The translations under genes and the position numbers were made by a program. Below are positions 25,601 through 35,552 of a stretch of DNA of 64,000 nt, in pieces. How positions within the stretch are numbered: position 1 is the stretch's first letter; each line of letters opens with the position of its first letter. This DNA comes from Nothobranchius furzeri (lineage: Eukaryota; Chordata; Actinopteri; Cyprinodontiformes; Nothobranchiidae). Under the pieces are notes generated by a model that worked only from the letters and a program-made list of their open reading frames with translations, was not told where the DNA came from and did not search any database. The stretch covers positions 14,845,247 to 14,909,246 of the forward strand of contig NC_091758.1 in NCBI RefSeq assembly GCF_043380555.1, given 5' to 3'.

Positions 25601-25948
25601 ACCACTCATGACCCAGCACAACTGGCGTCTGAGGAGAGGGAAAAATGTAAAAGCTCAGAGTCTCATGGTGGTTACCGGAAATTTGCAGGTTTATGGGTAC
25701 AGTGCGATGAGTTATAGTAGTGAGGGAACACCCATCCAGTGAAGAAGCGCGGATGGGGGTAGACAGAGGAATAGTAGGGATGTTGAGTTGGTGTACTACA
25801 GCCTGGTCCAAAACGCTCCTCTCGCACCCTGAGTCCACAAGTGCCTGGGTAGAAAAAGTCTGTTGGTGGAAAGAGATGGTACATGTTAGGCCACACCAGG
25901 AATTAAGAGTTCCATGAATTCCACCCACCAGTAATCCCGGTCCTACTG
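22614..25948 (-). pseudogene. Gypsy Pol polyprotein with one internal stop
   Basis: Replicative polyprotein. Protease has DSG in LVDSGCERSVLD. RT has YLDDIL (YXDD box), with the preceding LDLRNAYH. RNase H has LEVDASDTGVGAVLSQ. Integrase has a His/Cys zinc region (HTARFSIH...CQVC) and the DDE residues in LDFVTGLP, LSDRGPQF and GQVERMNQELE. A C-terminal chromodomain follows (FLVDWEGYGPEHRQ). A single in-frame TAA at 23591-23589, after HLVPLK in integrase, splits it into two open parts (25928-23589 and 23588-22614). No frameshift was seen otherwise. The frame is -1 relative to Gag and is open upstream of the Gag stop, suggesting programmed -1 frameshifting. Confidence 0.93.
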
Positions 25949-26956
25949 ATGGGCTCTGGTTTTTGGTCGAACTGGACAGCTTGGCAGGAAGTGACCCGAC
26001 TGGCCACAGTACAGGCAGAGGCCTAGGGAACGGCGCCTAGCCTTCTCCTCCGGGGTTAACTGTGCTCGCGCAATCTGCATTGACTCCTCCTGATGCACTG
26101 GAGAAGAGGGTTGTGGATGAAAGTGCTGCGGTGAACCCATAAAGGGAGGTCGGAAAGTCTGTGTCTTGTGTCTCTCTTTGAGGCGTTTCTCAATATTGGC
26201 AGCTAGCTGGATCAGGGACTCAAGGTTCTCCGGTTCTTGACAAAAGGCTAATTGGTCCTTGATTTTATCGTTTAGTGCACGAGAAAAGGTGGCTCTAAGC
26301 GACGGTTCATCTAGCGTGGAAATGGATGCGAGTGTGCGAAAACTAATGGCAAAATCTAAAACTGACTGTTTTCCTTGCTGGAGGCTCCATACCTGTTTTG
26401 CTATTTCAGCTGGTGATTCGGTCTGGTCAAAAATCTGTTTGAAATCCGCTAGGAATGTTGGAAGCGGTCCTAGTAAAAAACTGGCTTGCCGGCTCCTGGC
26501 TTCAGCCCATTGCAAAGCCTTGCCTCTTAATAAACCGATGATGTAAGATATCTTAACAGTATCATTAATAAAAGTGGCAGGGGATCTCTCAAAAGCCAAC
26601 TGGCATAGTAATAAGAAACAGCGGCATTTACCTGGTTCACCGGAGAAAGTATCTGGTTGAGGCGACTCAGCAACCCGGAAATTGACCCGGTGTTGCTCCC
26701 CCGGAAGTGAAGCTGGGAGCGGAGCTACGGAGGCGGCGGCAGGAGGTGGAAGCCGGTCGCTAACCTGTCGCAGAGCGGCGTCGAGCTGAAACAAGCGCTG
26801 ATTAATGCCGGATAACTGATCAAGAGTTGAACGGATGGAACCCTCATGCTGGGCTAGAGTGTCTGTTAAAGCGGCGGGAAGTGACTCTTCTATGTGGGTG
26901 TTCGTTTGGCCAGTCGATTCTGTCATGCTGTGGGTAAGTGCTTTCACCCAGGACAT
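25943..26956 (-). CDS. Gypsy Gag protein
   Basis: Structural protein of the retrotransposon particle; binds and packages its RNA. An intact open frame of 337 codons from the first ATG (26956), or 327 from the second ATG (26926). The first ATG lies in the LTR and the second uses the last six LTR bases, so Gag begins essentially at the LTR boundary. The C-terminal part holds a CCHC zinc knuckle (CLYCGQSGHFLPSC). The middle is a retrotransposon Gag domain (FAISFRTLASISTLDEPSLR). The frame ends in TAG at 25945-25943, overlapping the open -1 Pol frame. Which ATG is used is unresolved; the second gives a protein starting MTESTGQTN, typical of such Gags. Confidence 0.85.
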   Translation of the reverse strand: MSWVKALTHSMTESTGQTNTHIEESLPAALTDTLAQHEGSIRSTLDQLSGINQRLFQLDAALRQVSDRLPPPAAASVAPLPASLPGEQHRVNFRVAESPQPDTFSGEPGKCRCFLLLCQLAFERSPATFINDTVKISYIIGLLRGKALQWAEARSRQASFLLGPLPTFLADFKQIFDQTESPAEIAKQVWSLQQGKQSVLDFAISFRTLASISTLDEPSLRATFSRALNDKIKDQLAFCQEPENLESLIQLAANIEKRLKERHKTQTFRPPFMGSPQHFHPQPSSPVHQEESMQIARAQLTPEEKARRRSLGLCLYCGQSGHFLPSCPVRPKTRAHQ

Positions 26957-27565
26957 GAAGAATCACGACAGAACAAGGGAATAAAAATACAAGTATTTTA
27001 TTTACAAAATAATAGAAATAAGGAGAAACCTAGAACTAAGGATGCTGCGTCTGAAAACACAGGAACGGGACGGGACCGGAATCTATAAAAGATAAAAGGA
27101 GAGGTGAGCGGGACCGGAACCAGAGAACCAAGAGAAATTGACTGAGAGACTGAGAGTTCTTACGATCAGAGACCAGAAGCTGCGCGGAGGCGGACTGGGA
27201 GAGGCTGGAGTGGTGAGGATGGTGCAGAGCGTGGACAGGCAGGCGGGCGAGGAGTTCGAAGACCTGAGGATCCTTGAGCGGCGAGACGGGAAGAAACAAC
27301 TCCAGACCAGGTAGGTGATTCAGATCAGGAAACTGGAACAGGATAAATAAGCTCATTAGCTTAGTACGTATGATCAGGACAGGTAACAAACAAGGCTAGA
27401 ATCTACCCATGCGAGAGTATCGACTGGCGCTGGAGTTGAGTCCCATCGCTCCTTAAATCCCTCTGGCTCCGATTAGTGGAACTCCGAACAGGTGTGATGA
27501 GTACCACGCCCACCTGTAACACAGCGCTGACCAAAACTCACAGCAGAGGAAGGCAAACCGTGACA
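26921..27565 (-). repeat. 5' LTR of the Gypsy element
   Basis: Upstream LTR in the element's sense, which would carry the promoter. The TGTCA/TGACA ends are intact. Differences from the other LTR include a CA/TG dinucleotide near 27040 and single changes near 26965, 27138, 27242, 27417 and 27435. Confidence 0.9.
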
Positions 27566-27907
27566 CCGAGAGGGTGGAGCCGCTAACAAATACACACACA
27601 CACACACAGGCTCACAATGGCATTGTGACATCATAATGTACCAGCTAACTTCATAGTATACCTCTTAGCCAATAGCGGTGGCAGATTTAAATTCAGATAC
27701 AGTGCAGAATTTTTCCCTGACGACGGTGCAACACTGACAGTTTTAGGCAGAATATTTAAATTTTAGCTAAGATGCACTGAAGTGCCAAATTATTTACTAC
27801 ACGTGTCTGCAGCACGATTAGACACTCGTTTATATAGTTTATCAGCAAAAAAAAAAGTTGATTTGGGGGTGACTTGCTCTTTAAACACATCAGTGTTTCA
27901 CTGGTTC

Positions 27908-28107
<200 letters not shown>

Positions 28108-29494
28108 CTTTCAGAGAACGTTTGGAAACAATTGTGAAAAAACTGTAACACCTAAACAATCACATCTGGGATGCATCGGCGCATTCTTCTGTGGACTTGG
28201 GACAGCAAAGCATCCCACAATGCATTGCGTCACAAACGTTATACTGCTAATGTCAGAGAACTGTCATAACTGTAGAGTTTTATATCCAAAATTCGAATAA
28301 AGAAATAAAAAGTTGCTTGGTATTGTAAATAATTGTGAGTAAACTGTGAGTTTAGTGATTTTGTTTTTGTTTTTCTGGACTCTTCACGATCCCTCAAAAC
28401 GTTAATTAGCTAAGCCGCTATCAAAATAGAAGCAGCGGTAGAAGTAGCTCTGTTGTGATGAAAAACAGAGCTACTTCTTCATTTAACAGCTGAAGTGGAC
28501 CAAATTTTATACAAATTTTCATTGTTGTTTGGTTATTTAAGGGACAAACAATATGTTTATTTTTTATGTCAGGTACATTTTTATTCATTAGCTGCTAGGA
28601 CACCACTGAGTACAGTTCAGTTCTAACTGCTGTCCTGGTCCTCCCGTACTCGCTAGAACGGACTTTCTGCTGTCCTAGCCAAGCACGTACAACACCAAGT
28701 ACACAAGACCCTGCTAGCATCCTCGTGTAGTGAGAAACAGCCATTCTGTTCATCGTTGACCAGGAAGACTGGAAGTGAACAACTGTGGAATTGGTTGGTC
28801 TTTCTCCAGCACAATGTCCCGTCGCCTAGCAACAGTGACAACACTAAACAAAAGTTAAAACTAAACACAGCGACTATTAAAGCTACCTCTGTCCTTAGAT
28901 AATCTGGAGACATTGCCAACTGCCAACAGATTTGTCCTTTCAGCAGAAAATGTGGATAAATTCTTATTTTTATCAAAAAACTAAGTTTGGAAGTGCCTGA
29001 ACATGGAGAGATGGTGGGAATCTTAAAGAGGATAAAACTCACATTTTGCATCCACCTGTGCTGCCATGTGGGTTTCTGCTGCCTCTTTGAACACTCCACA
29101 CCTCAGTGACACCGTCCATCCGTTTTCTCAGTTTGCTTTTAGGAATTATGTGACAAAAACACGCTGCTTCCAAAAGTCAAACTAGAATAGAATAACCTCT
29201 CATGTACAGGAGAGAGCTGCTGCTGGAGGAGCAGTGACTCTATGCCAGCCCCTCCCCGATATCAGAGCTTCTCAGCTTATAGCAGCCTATCAGGGGAGGG
29301 GTGAGCATGGCCATCTCCAGCTTGTTTTCTTCAAATAGCAGAGCTCTGAAGCGGCTCATTCTGGTCCTACAAATGTCAAAAATAAGCTCATAACTTAAGA
29401 GAATAAACATCATAATATGCTGGCTTTAATGTTGCACTAAAGGAAAATCAGAAACAAGTACTATTACTTGCATTTTTGAAATAGAATAGAAAGA
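28108..29494. other. Intergenic, nothing firmly recognised
   Basis: No gene. The stretch at 29215-29400, with inverted-looking segments around CCCCTCCCC/GGGGAGGGG, may be a non-autonomous element, but its ends could not be defined. Confidence 0.4.
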
Positions 29495-29590
29495 ATAGCC
29501 TTTTATTGTCATTGTACCAAGTACAACGAAATTGGAGTGCCACTCCCGTTGGTGCAAAATACATACCCCCCTCCCCACCCCCACCCCCCC
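29495..29590 (-). mobile_element. LINE 3' UTR fragment
   Basis: AGCCTTTTATTGTCATTGTA followed by CAACGAAATTGGAGTGCCAC is the reverse complement of a common fish LINE 3' end whose sense form reads TACAATGACAATAAAAGGCT. Confidence 0.55.
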
Positions 29591-29644
29591 ACCCCCAAAT
29601 AATAATATAAAAAATACAAAATTATAAAAATAGAGCAGGTTGTC

Positions 29645-29848
29645 CAGTAATTGTAAGGTTGCAGGTTCAATCCCAGCTCCCACCAGAGAATGCTGCTGTT
29701 GTGTCTTTGGTTGACATTTTCCCACCCTGTCAGCTGGTGGTGCCAGTCTTGCCTCCATTGATGCACCCCAGTGCAGCTGTGGCTACATTGTAGCTAATCA
29801 TCACCAGCGTGTGAAATGGATGCCTGATTGTGCTGTAATGCACCTTGT
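29645..29848 (+). mobile_element. tRNA-derived SINE, diverged copy 4
   Basis: GGTTGCAGGTTCAATCCCAG (box B like), then CAGCTGTGGCTACATTGTAG and GCACCTTGTG match the body of copies 1-3, in plus orientation. The tail is replaced by the adjoining GT/G tract. Confidence 0.65.
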
Positions 29849-29858
29849 GTGTGTGTGT

Positions 29859-29889
<31 letters not shown>

Positions 29890-29898
29890 GGGGGGGGG
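29846..29898. repeat. (GT)n then poly-G tract
   Basis: GT repeats at 29846-29872 run directly into 26 G residues (29873-29898). Confidence 0.95.
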
Positions 29899-29934
29899 TT
29901 CTAACCCTAGGATGCTTAGACCATGATTTCAATT

Positions 29935-29985
29935 CAATTCAATTCAAAAATACTTTATTAATCCCAGAGGGAAATTGATTTAAAA
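29935..29985 (-). mobile_element. LINE/retroposon 3' tail
   Basis: Reverse complement of the tail CTCTGGGATTAATAAAGTAT...(TTGAA)n that also ends the retroposon at 43526-44486. Only the tail is present. Confidence 0.6.
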
Positions 29986-30617
29986 TATATGAAATATATA
30001 TATGAATATAATAATAATAAATATATGAAAATATTTTAAAGATTGTAATTTGTATGAATTTTTGTTGATTTGATGTTTGTTTGCTTATGAATCAAACAGA
30101 TGTTTTTTTTTCTGGGTAAAAATGTGAAACAAACACGAAAGCATCATAAAAGATGATTGCTTTTTGTATAATCATAATAATAGTAATAATAATAATAATA
30201 TATTTGTTGATGCTCAGCAGCCTTTGCATTACACAGAGAAATATGAAAGAATATAAATACATTAAATATTAAGATTCAGACAAAAACGTATGAAAACAAT
30301 GGGTTGTGCTTCATTTCTGGAACTAATTGTGAGATGTGCAGATGTCGGCAGGCAGATAAACACCGTAAACTTAAAGCGTTACAATTGTTTTATTCATACT
30401 TTTAATCTATAAAACTAAACCTAAGTACATCTATGTTTACTACTTTAGTAAACGTGTGTGTGGTAATAAAGTTATTTACAACTTTTTCTTTCTTACTTTT
30501 CTATTTCATTCAAATAAAACTATGTGATACATATGAACCCGTTTACTTCAGAACCAGTGTGAGCGCGTTTCAACACTGAGCAGTGACTGATGGGTGTTTC
30601 TGCAGTTCAGGAGTTCA

Positions 30618-30618
<1 letters not shown>
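29986..30618. other. AT-rich intergenic DNA
   Basis: Short (AAT)n runs around 30180-30200; no gene. Confidence 0.45.

Positions 30619-30694
<76 letters not shown>
30619..30694. repeat. (CA)n microsatellite
   Basis: Pure CA dinucleotide run. Confidence 0.95.
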
Positions 30695-30698
<4 letters not shown>

Positions 30699-31699
30699 TG
30701 GAAAGGAAAGCAGACTCTGGGTTGGATGACGTGAACGCCTTTAAAACGTTCCAGGCTCTCTAACTGGAGTGTCATGCTGTTTTGTTTATTTGTTCTTTTT
30801 TGATTGTTTATTTGTTTTCTTTCACTTTTTTACTTAGCTTTTCTTCCACAGGAACACAAGCAGGTGATGTCATGTATTAGTTTGCTTTTCTTAATAGTAT
30901 ATTTATCATATTTCATTGCTTTTGCGTGACACCTGCTGTTTCTACAGAAATACACAAGCAGGGGATTTACGGAGGATTCATCTGTGAGTGACGTCACAAG
31001 CAGCTCGTAACCACGTGCAGGTCTTCCAGGAAAAACTCTGCTTTTGGAGGCACCAACAGCAACAACTTGGCAGTGGCTCTCAGAAGTTTTATGACTCCAA
31101 AAGTATGTTGAAGTGATGATTTTATCACGAAGGAAGAAGTCTGTCTGTGTTACAGTGCATGAACTTTTACATGCAGCACGTTAGATTTTAGACTGAGTTC
31201 ACGTCAAACATCCATTTTCCTTTGTGCCTGAATTCTGTTCATTCATAGCTGAATGATTCTGTCTCAGGAAAACCCCAACCTGTCCAACGATGACTAACAT
31301 GAGAAGCAGTGGCAGGGCTTCAGCATTTCTAGAATGGTTCAGACCTGCTGGACCTCAGCTGCTGCAAAGCCTGGAGCATCAGAACCAGAGACAAAGTTCT
31401 AGAGCCGAGCTGCTCTGGAACCTGGGTGGTACACGCTGTCATCAATACCCCACCCCCAGAACTAACACTCACACGCCTGCACAAACACACACACTTCACC
31501 AACCAGGCTCTAGGAGAGTAACGCTGGACCATCTGAAAAGGAAAGGAGGTGAAGAAGAGCAGGAGGAAGAGTCGGTTTAGATTCCAAAGGTCAAAGGTTG
31601 ACAGAACCATCTGGAAAGGCCTGTGATGTTCCTCTCTTGCTCTGCATGGATCAACCTCACAAACACAGGAGACCGACAGGTGCTGAAGCTCAACGCTCA
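30695..31699. other. Intergenic DNA 3' of hoxb1a, nothing recognised
   Basis: No exon of a flanking gene was found. A frame at 31290-31580 has no recognisable similarity. Enhancers 3' of Hoxb1 are known in vertebrates, but I see no diagnostic site cluster here. Confidence 0.4.
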
Positions 31700-31707
31700 T
31701 TCAGGAA

Positions 31708-32759
31708 TAGGAATGCACCGATCAGGTGTTTTGCTGCCGATCACCGATACCGATATCAAAGAATCCCGATCACCGATACCGATCATGTGGATTGGCCAGA
31801 AATTTTCTACAACATTATAATGAGTGCTACAAACCACATAATCTGGGAATAAAGGAAATGTAACCTAATCTAAAATGGTCTGTATTAAAGTTGTCACTGT
31901 GTGAAAATGTAACCTCACGGTTATTGTGACCAAAATTACCACGGTTTTCGGTATTATCGCGGTATTTTTTTTAAACTCGTTACATTTTCAGACAACTAAA
32001 TAAACCCTGTATGTCAGGAAATATTGTCCTCGGTTTGTGTCCTTCCAGTGAGCTTTGCAGATGTGGGAAAATGTCATCAGGCAGTAATCATTGTTAAATT
32101 CATAATGATTCTCGGAGAGAGACCAACTCTTATCTGCCCCTGGGAGCCCCGTAATGCATAGCGTCATTTCAATATGGGGGTGTCCGCGACACGGTTTACA
32201 TGCAGGTAGCGGCGCTGCGGCTGCTTTATGTAGCCACTCGTTGCATTCTCCCTCAACCCAAATCCTCGGATCACGCATTTTAGCTAACACGCTAATGTTA
32301 GCTTGCCTTGCGTTGACTGTAGAGTTGTGGGTGATGGTCACGCAGATGTGTCATGAGATTTGAAGCGTTGCTGCCTTTCACAGACACTTTTTCTGCACGT
32401 GCTGCAAACAGGATAGCCGTCTTCTATAAGCTCCCTCGACATTCTTCAGATATCCAACTGTAAACAACAAAGTGCGCATGTGCCGCCGGCAACTTCAACA
32501 GATGATACGGTGGTTGGTAAGGGTCACCGCGCCTGCACCGCAGCCACGGTAAACCCACCGAGATAATATAGTTTTTTTTTTAAACAAGACAGTTATTATT
32601 ATTGTCAACTTTTTTTTACCGGGTTTTACCGCTACACCGGTTACCATGACAACCCTACCTGATCGGTCTGCTTTGATCTATTTTTAAAACTCCGATCAAA
32701 ACCGATAGGGGCGCTATCGGCCGATTGGGATCAAATGCCGATCCATCGGTGCATCCCTA
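31708..32759. mobile_element. hAT MITE with an 8-bp target duplication and an internal hAT remnant
   Basis: The termini TAGGAATGCACCGATC (31708) and ATCGGTGCATCCCTA (ending 32759) are inverted repeats. The perfect 8-bp target duplication TTCAGGAA is at 31700-31707 and 32760-32767. Inside, a second element appears to run from about 31910 (CCTCACGGTTATTGTGACC) to 32660 (GGTTACCATGACAACCCTA). Its minus strand still encodes part of a BED zinc finger (GYPVCSTCRKSV near 32410, then NASNLMTHLRDHHP after a frameshift near 32350). It is inactive. Confidence 0.85.
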
Positions 32760-32869
32760 TTCAGGAACATCTTAGAGTTCCAGCTGGGAGGCAGGAGAAC
32801 TTTAAGGCACTCAAATCCATTCTCAACTAAGTCAAGTAGCTGATTAAAAAAAGACAAATGCAAAATCTG

Positions 32870-33960
32870 ATTCAGGAGGAACCTCACAACCAAGCCCCCA
32901 CAATGCGGGAAAGAAATTGAAGCCAATGCGGAAGTGAAATAAATTGCAGTTCCACCCTCATCCACTAGGGGCTGGTGTCAGAAACGAGCAAATCCTCATG
33001 GACTCCCATGTTAAAAATACCAATTTCACAGCAGAAATAAACATGTTTACAGCCTGGTACCAAAACATGTTTTGGTTTAAATGATCTAGTTTACACTCAT
33101 GACAACTCTGAGGGGGTGAATTTTTTTCTCGCTCTTCTGTTTAAGTGTATTAAAAGCCTAAAATTCTGTATAATTAATGAGCATCTGACCCACGTGACCA
33201 CAGAGCTAGCTCCGTGGAAAGGCCTCAGTAGAGCCTCGGTCTGGCCTGGAAACTGCTCCGGGATTTTGAGTCTCTGTGTTTGTGTATTCTTTTTTGGATA
33301 TTTTTTGTGCAATTGTTGGACAAAATGACTTGCTGTGGCATTAATTGCACTAATAGAGCGTCCAAGGAGTCTCCACTTCATTTTTTTCAGTAAGTAAAAC
33401 TATATTTATGTATTTTAGGTCACTGCCGAGCTGAGCTTAGATTTTAACATGTACTGTTTAACCATGAAATTTAAATGTAATAGGGTAAAACCCAGTGCAT
33501 TTAACACAATGCTGCACTTTAGAAAATGGGTTGAAATATAACATGTTGGTGGAGCTGGGTTCCGACTATCGGCTTGTGGAGCTCTCTGGAGACCGATGTT
33601 TTCCACCCGGAATGCCGGCTGTTTCTCCCCGCAGCCCGGTCCATCTCTGTCTTATTGCGGCTCCTTTTAGCTGCGCGAGCTCGACGGCTGGTTCTCCCTG
33701 CAGCTCGGCACATCTCTGTCTGATCGCGGCTCCTGTGTGCTGTGCGGGCTGCCGGCTTGTGGAGCTCTGGGATGGAAACCTTTCCACCCGGTTCTCCCCA
33801 GCGGCAGCTCTGCACATCTCAGATTGCAGCGGCGCTTGTCTGCTGCGCGGGCTGCCGGCTTGTGGAGGTCTCGGAGACCTCTGTGTTCCATCCGGTTTTG
33901 CCCAGCAGTCAGCCCAGCGAATCTCTGACTCAGAAGCTCTGGTGTTGTGCACAATTAACT
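32870..33960 (+). mobile_element. THAP-bearing DNA transposon fragment
   Basis: Part of a family also present reversed at 52795-53180. An exon-like start at 33324 reads MTCCGINCTNRASKESPLHFF, the opening of a THAP zinc finger (C-x4-C spacing), followed by a possible donor GTAAGTAAA near 33390. This suggests a P- or Kolobok-type transposase gene. Downstream, a GC-rich part (33560-33900) repeats GCCGGCTTGTGGAGCTCT at roughly 100-180 bp spacing. Ends and target duplication were not determined. Confidence 0.55.
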
Positions 33961-34983
33961 CCGGTTGTATCTAGGTTGCTACCTCCGTTAGCTTGCTCCC
34001 ACCTCCGCGTTAGCTTTGGGTTAGCTTTAGGTTAGCTTGTAGCTAGTTCGACCGGGTGTCGTCAGTTGATCCCAGCCTTACAGCCCTACCCTCAGCTCCA
34101 CCTCTCTTCCCTTTTGTGGAATTGTCTGGGCTTGACGGAACCTGTGACACGGTCAAAATGGCGGTGGTGGCCACCTCCCATTTAGCCTAAAAAACGTGTT
34201 ATTGGAGCCCATGGAAACCCATTGTCCATATATGTATATGTCGATGCTCACAACTGAATTTTGGAGAAGCCCCACCCCTTTGAAGCTCTACAACCCAGGT
34301 ATAGGTTACAGGTCACCAAATGCTGGACTTCAAATGGTATCCAAATGTGTGGTAACCATGGTAACCCAATGAACCACAGACATCAGGATAAACATTTTCT
34401 CTATTTTTCTTAGAGCTGTTGAAATGTCTCCTTCATGAGTCTTTTTTGGTGAACTTGTTCAGTTCTGGAGATGTAATAAAGCTTGACTGAATCTTAAAAC
34501 AGGAGCAGAAACAGTATCAGAGTGGTTGGATTTGTGCTTGTGGAGCAGATTCCCATGCCTTCCCGTTCACAAACCACATTAGAAATTAAATCCGTGCATA
34601 GGATTTTCATCATCAGCGTTTTCAGTGCACAGTGAGCAAATCAGTTGGTAGAAAAACAAGAAGCACCTTTATTTGAAGTAGATTTAGGCACACAGACTCT
34701 CTTTAAGGCAACAGAATCGATCAAACACAGATGGTCTGCTGTTGTAAAAACCACCGGTTCAGTTACTCAATAAGAAAGATGTTTATCTCACACCTGCTGA
34801 AAGTTTCTACTACCAGCAAAACGTTTGTCTTAAAAAAACAAAATGGAGTAATTTGATTTATAACGAAGGCAAAGTGGTTTAGTATGTGATCCACACTTAA
34901 TTTTACTGCCTTCCTGAAACCAGAGTCCTTCATGTTTGGTGAAGGCCCTTCAGATGGTGGCGTGAGCTCCGAAAACACAATAA
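33961..34983. other. Intergenic DNA, probable transposon tail then unique sequence
   Basis: 33960-34340 probably still belongs to the THAP-bearing element; the rest has no recognised feature. Confidence 0.35.
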
Positions 34984-34989
34984 TTTATT
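34984..34989 (-). terminator. Candidate polyadenylation signal of hoxb1a
   Basis: AATAAA on the minus strand, about 565 bp past the hoxb1a stop. No closer canonical hexamer was noticed. If used, the CA tract at 35046-35303 lies in the 3' UTR. Confidence 0.4.
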
Positions 34990-35045
34990 CTAAAACAACA
35001 CAAAATATTTAAATATAAAATCCCACCCCTCAGTTCTCTCTCTCA

Positions 35046-35304
<259 letters not shown>

Positions 35305-35552
35305 AACTGATGAAAGCAAACAAAGAGAATTCAGGTTTCATAAAGTCTGCATACCCGGCTGCCTCTTAAAGAACATCCTCATCTTCAGCAGCCAGATTTT
35401 TCTGTTGACCGTTCTCGTGTCATTAGGAGAAATGATGAATATTAGTACTACTATAAGAAAATAATCATTTGTTCTGGGTTGTAAAAGACGTAACCCTCAA
35501 AAGTCCCATCAAGGCAGCGTTTTAAGGAACCCCCAAAGGTCTGAGGTTCGGA

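Larger units (their letters stand above)
21943..27565 (-). mobile_element. Chromodomain Ty3/Gypsy retrotransposon (Tf1/sushi-like)
   Basis: An almost complete LTR retrotransposon transcribed leftward, 5623 bp long, with two 645-bp LTRs beginning TGTCA and ending TGACA. The 5-bp target duplication CCGAG is at 21938-21942 and 27566-27570. It encodes Gag, then Pol ordered protease, RT, RNase H, integrase and chromodomain. The LTRs differ at about 7 positions by eye, so the insertion is fairly recent. One in-frame stop in integrase makes this copy probably non-autonomous. It is a retrotransposon without an envelope gene. Confidence 0.95.
21852..27884. mobile_element. TTAA-type MITE interrupted by the Gypsy element
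   Basis: The left end is TTAA then AGAGCAAGTCACCCCC (21852-21871). The right end is GGGGGTGACTTGCTCT then TTAA (27865-27884). The 16-bp termini are perfect inverted repeats flanked by TTAA, the target of piggyBac and Kolobok transposons. Subtracting the LTR element and its duplicated target leaves about 397 bp of non-coding MITE. Confidence 0.8.

Noticed and set aside
33495..33974. A 159-codon plus-strand frame with Cys- and Ser-rich repeats.
   Set aside because: It comes from GC-rich internal repeats of a transposon and overlaps several equally open frames on both strands.
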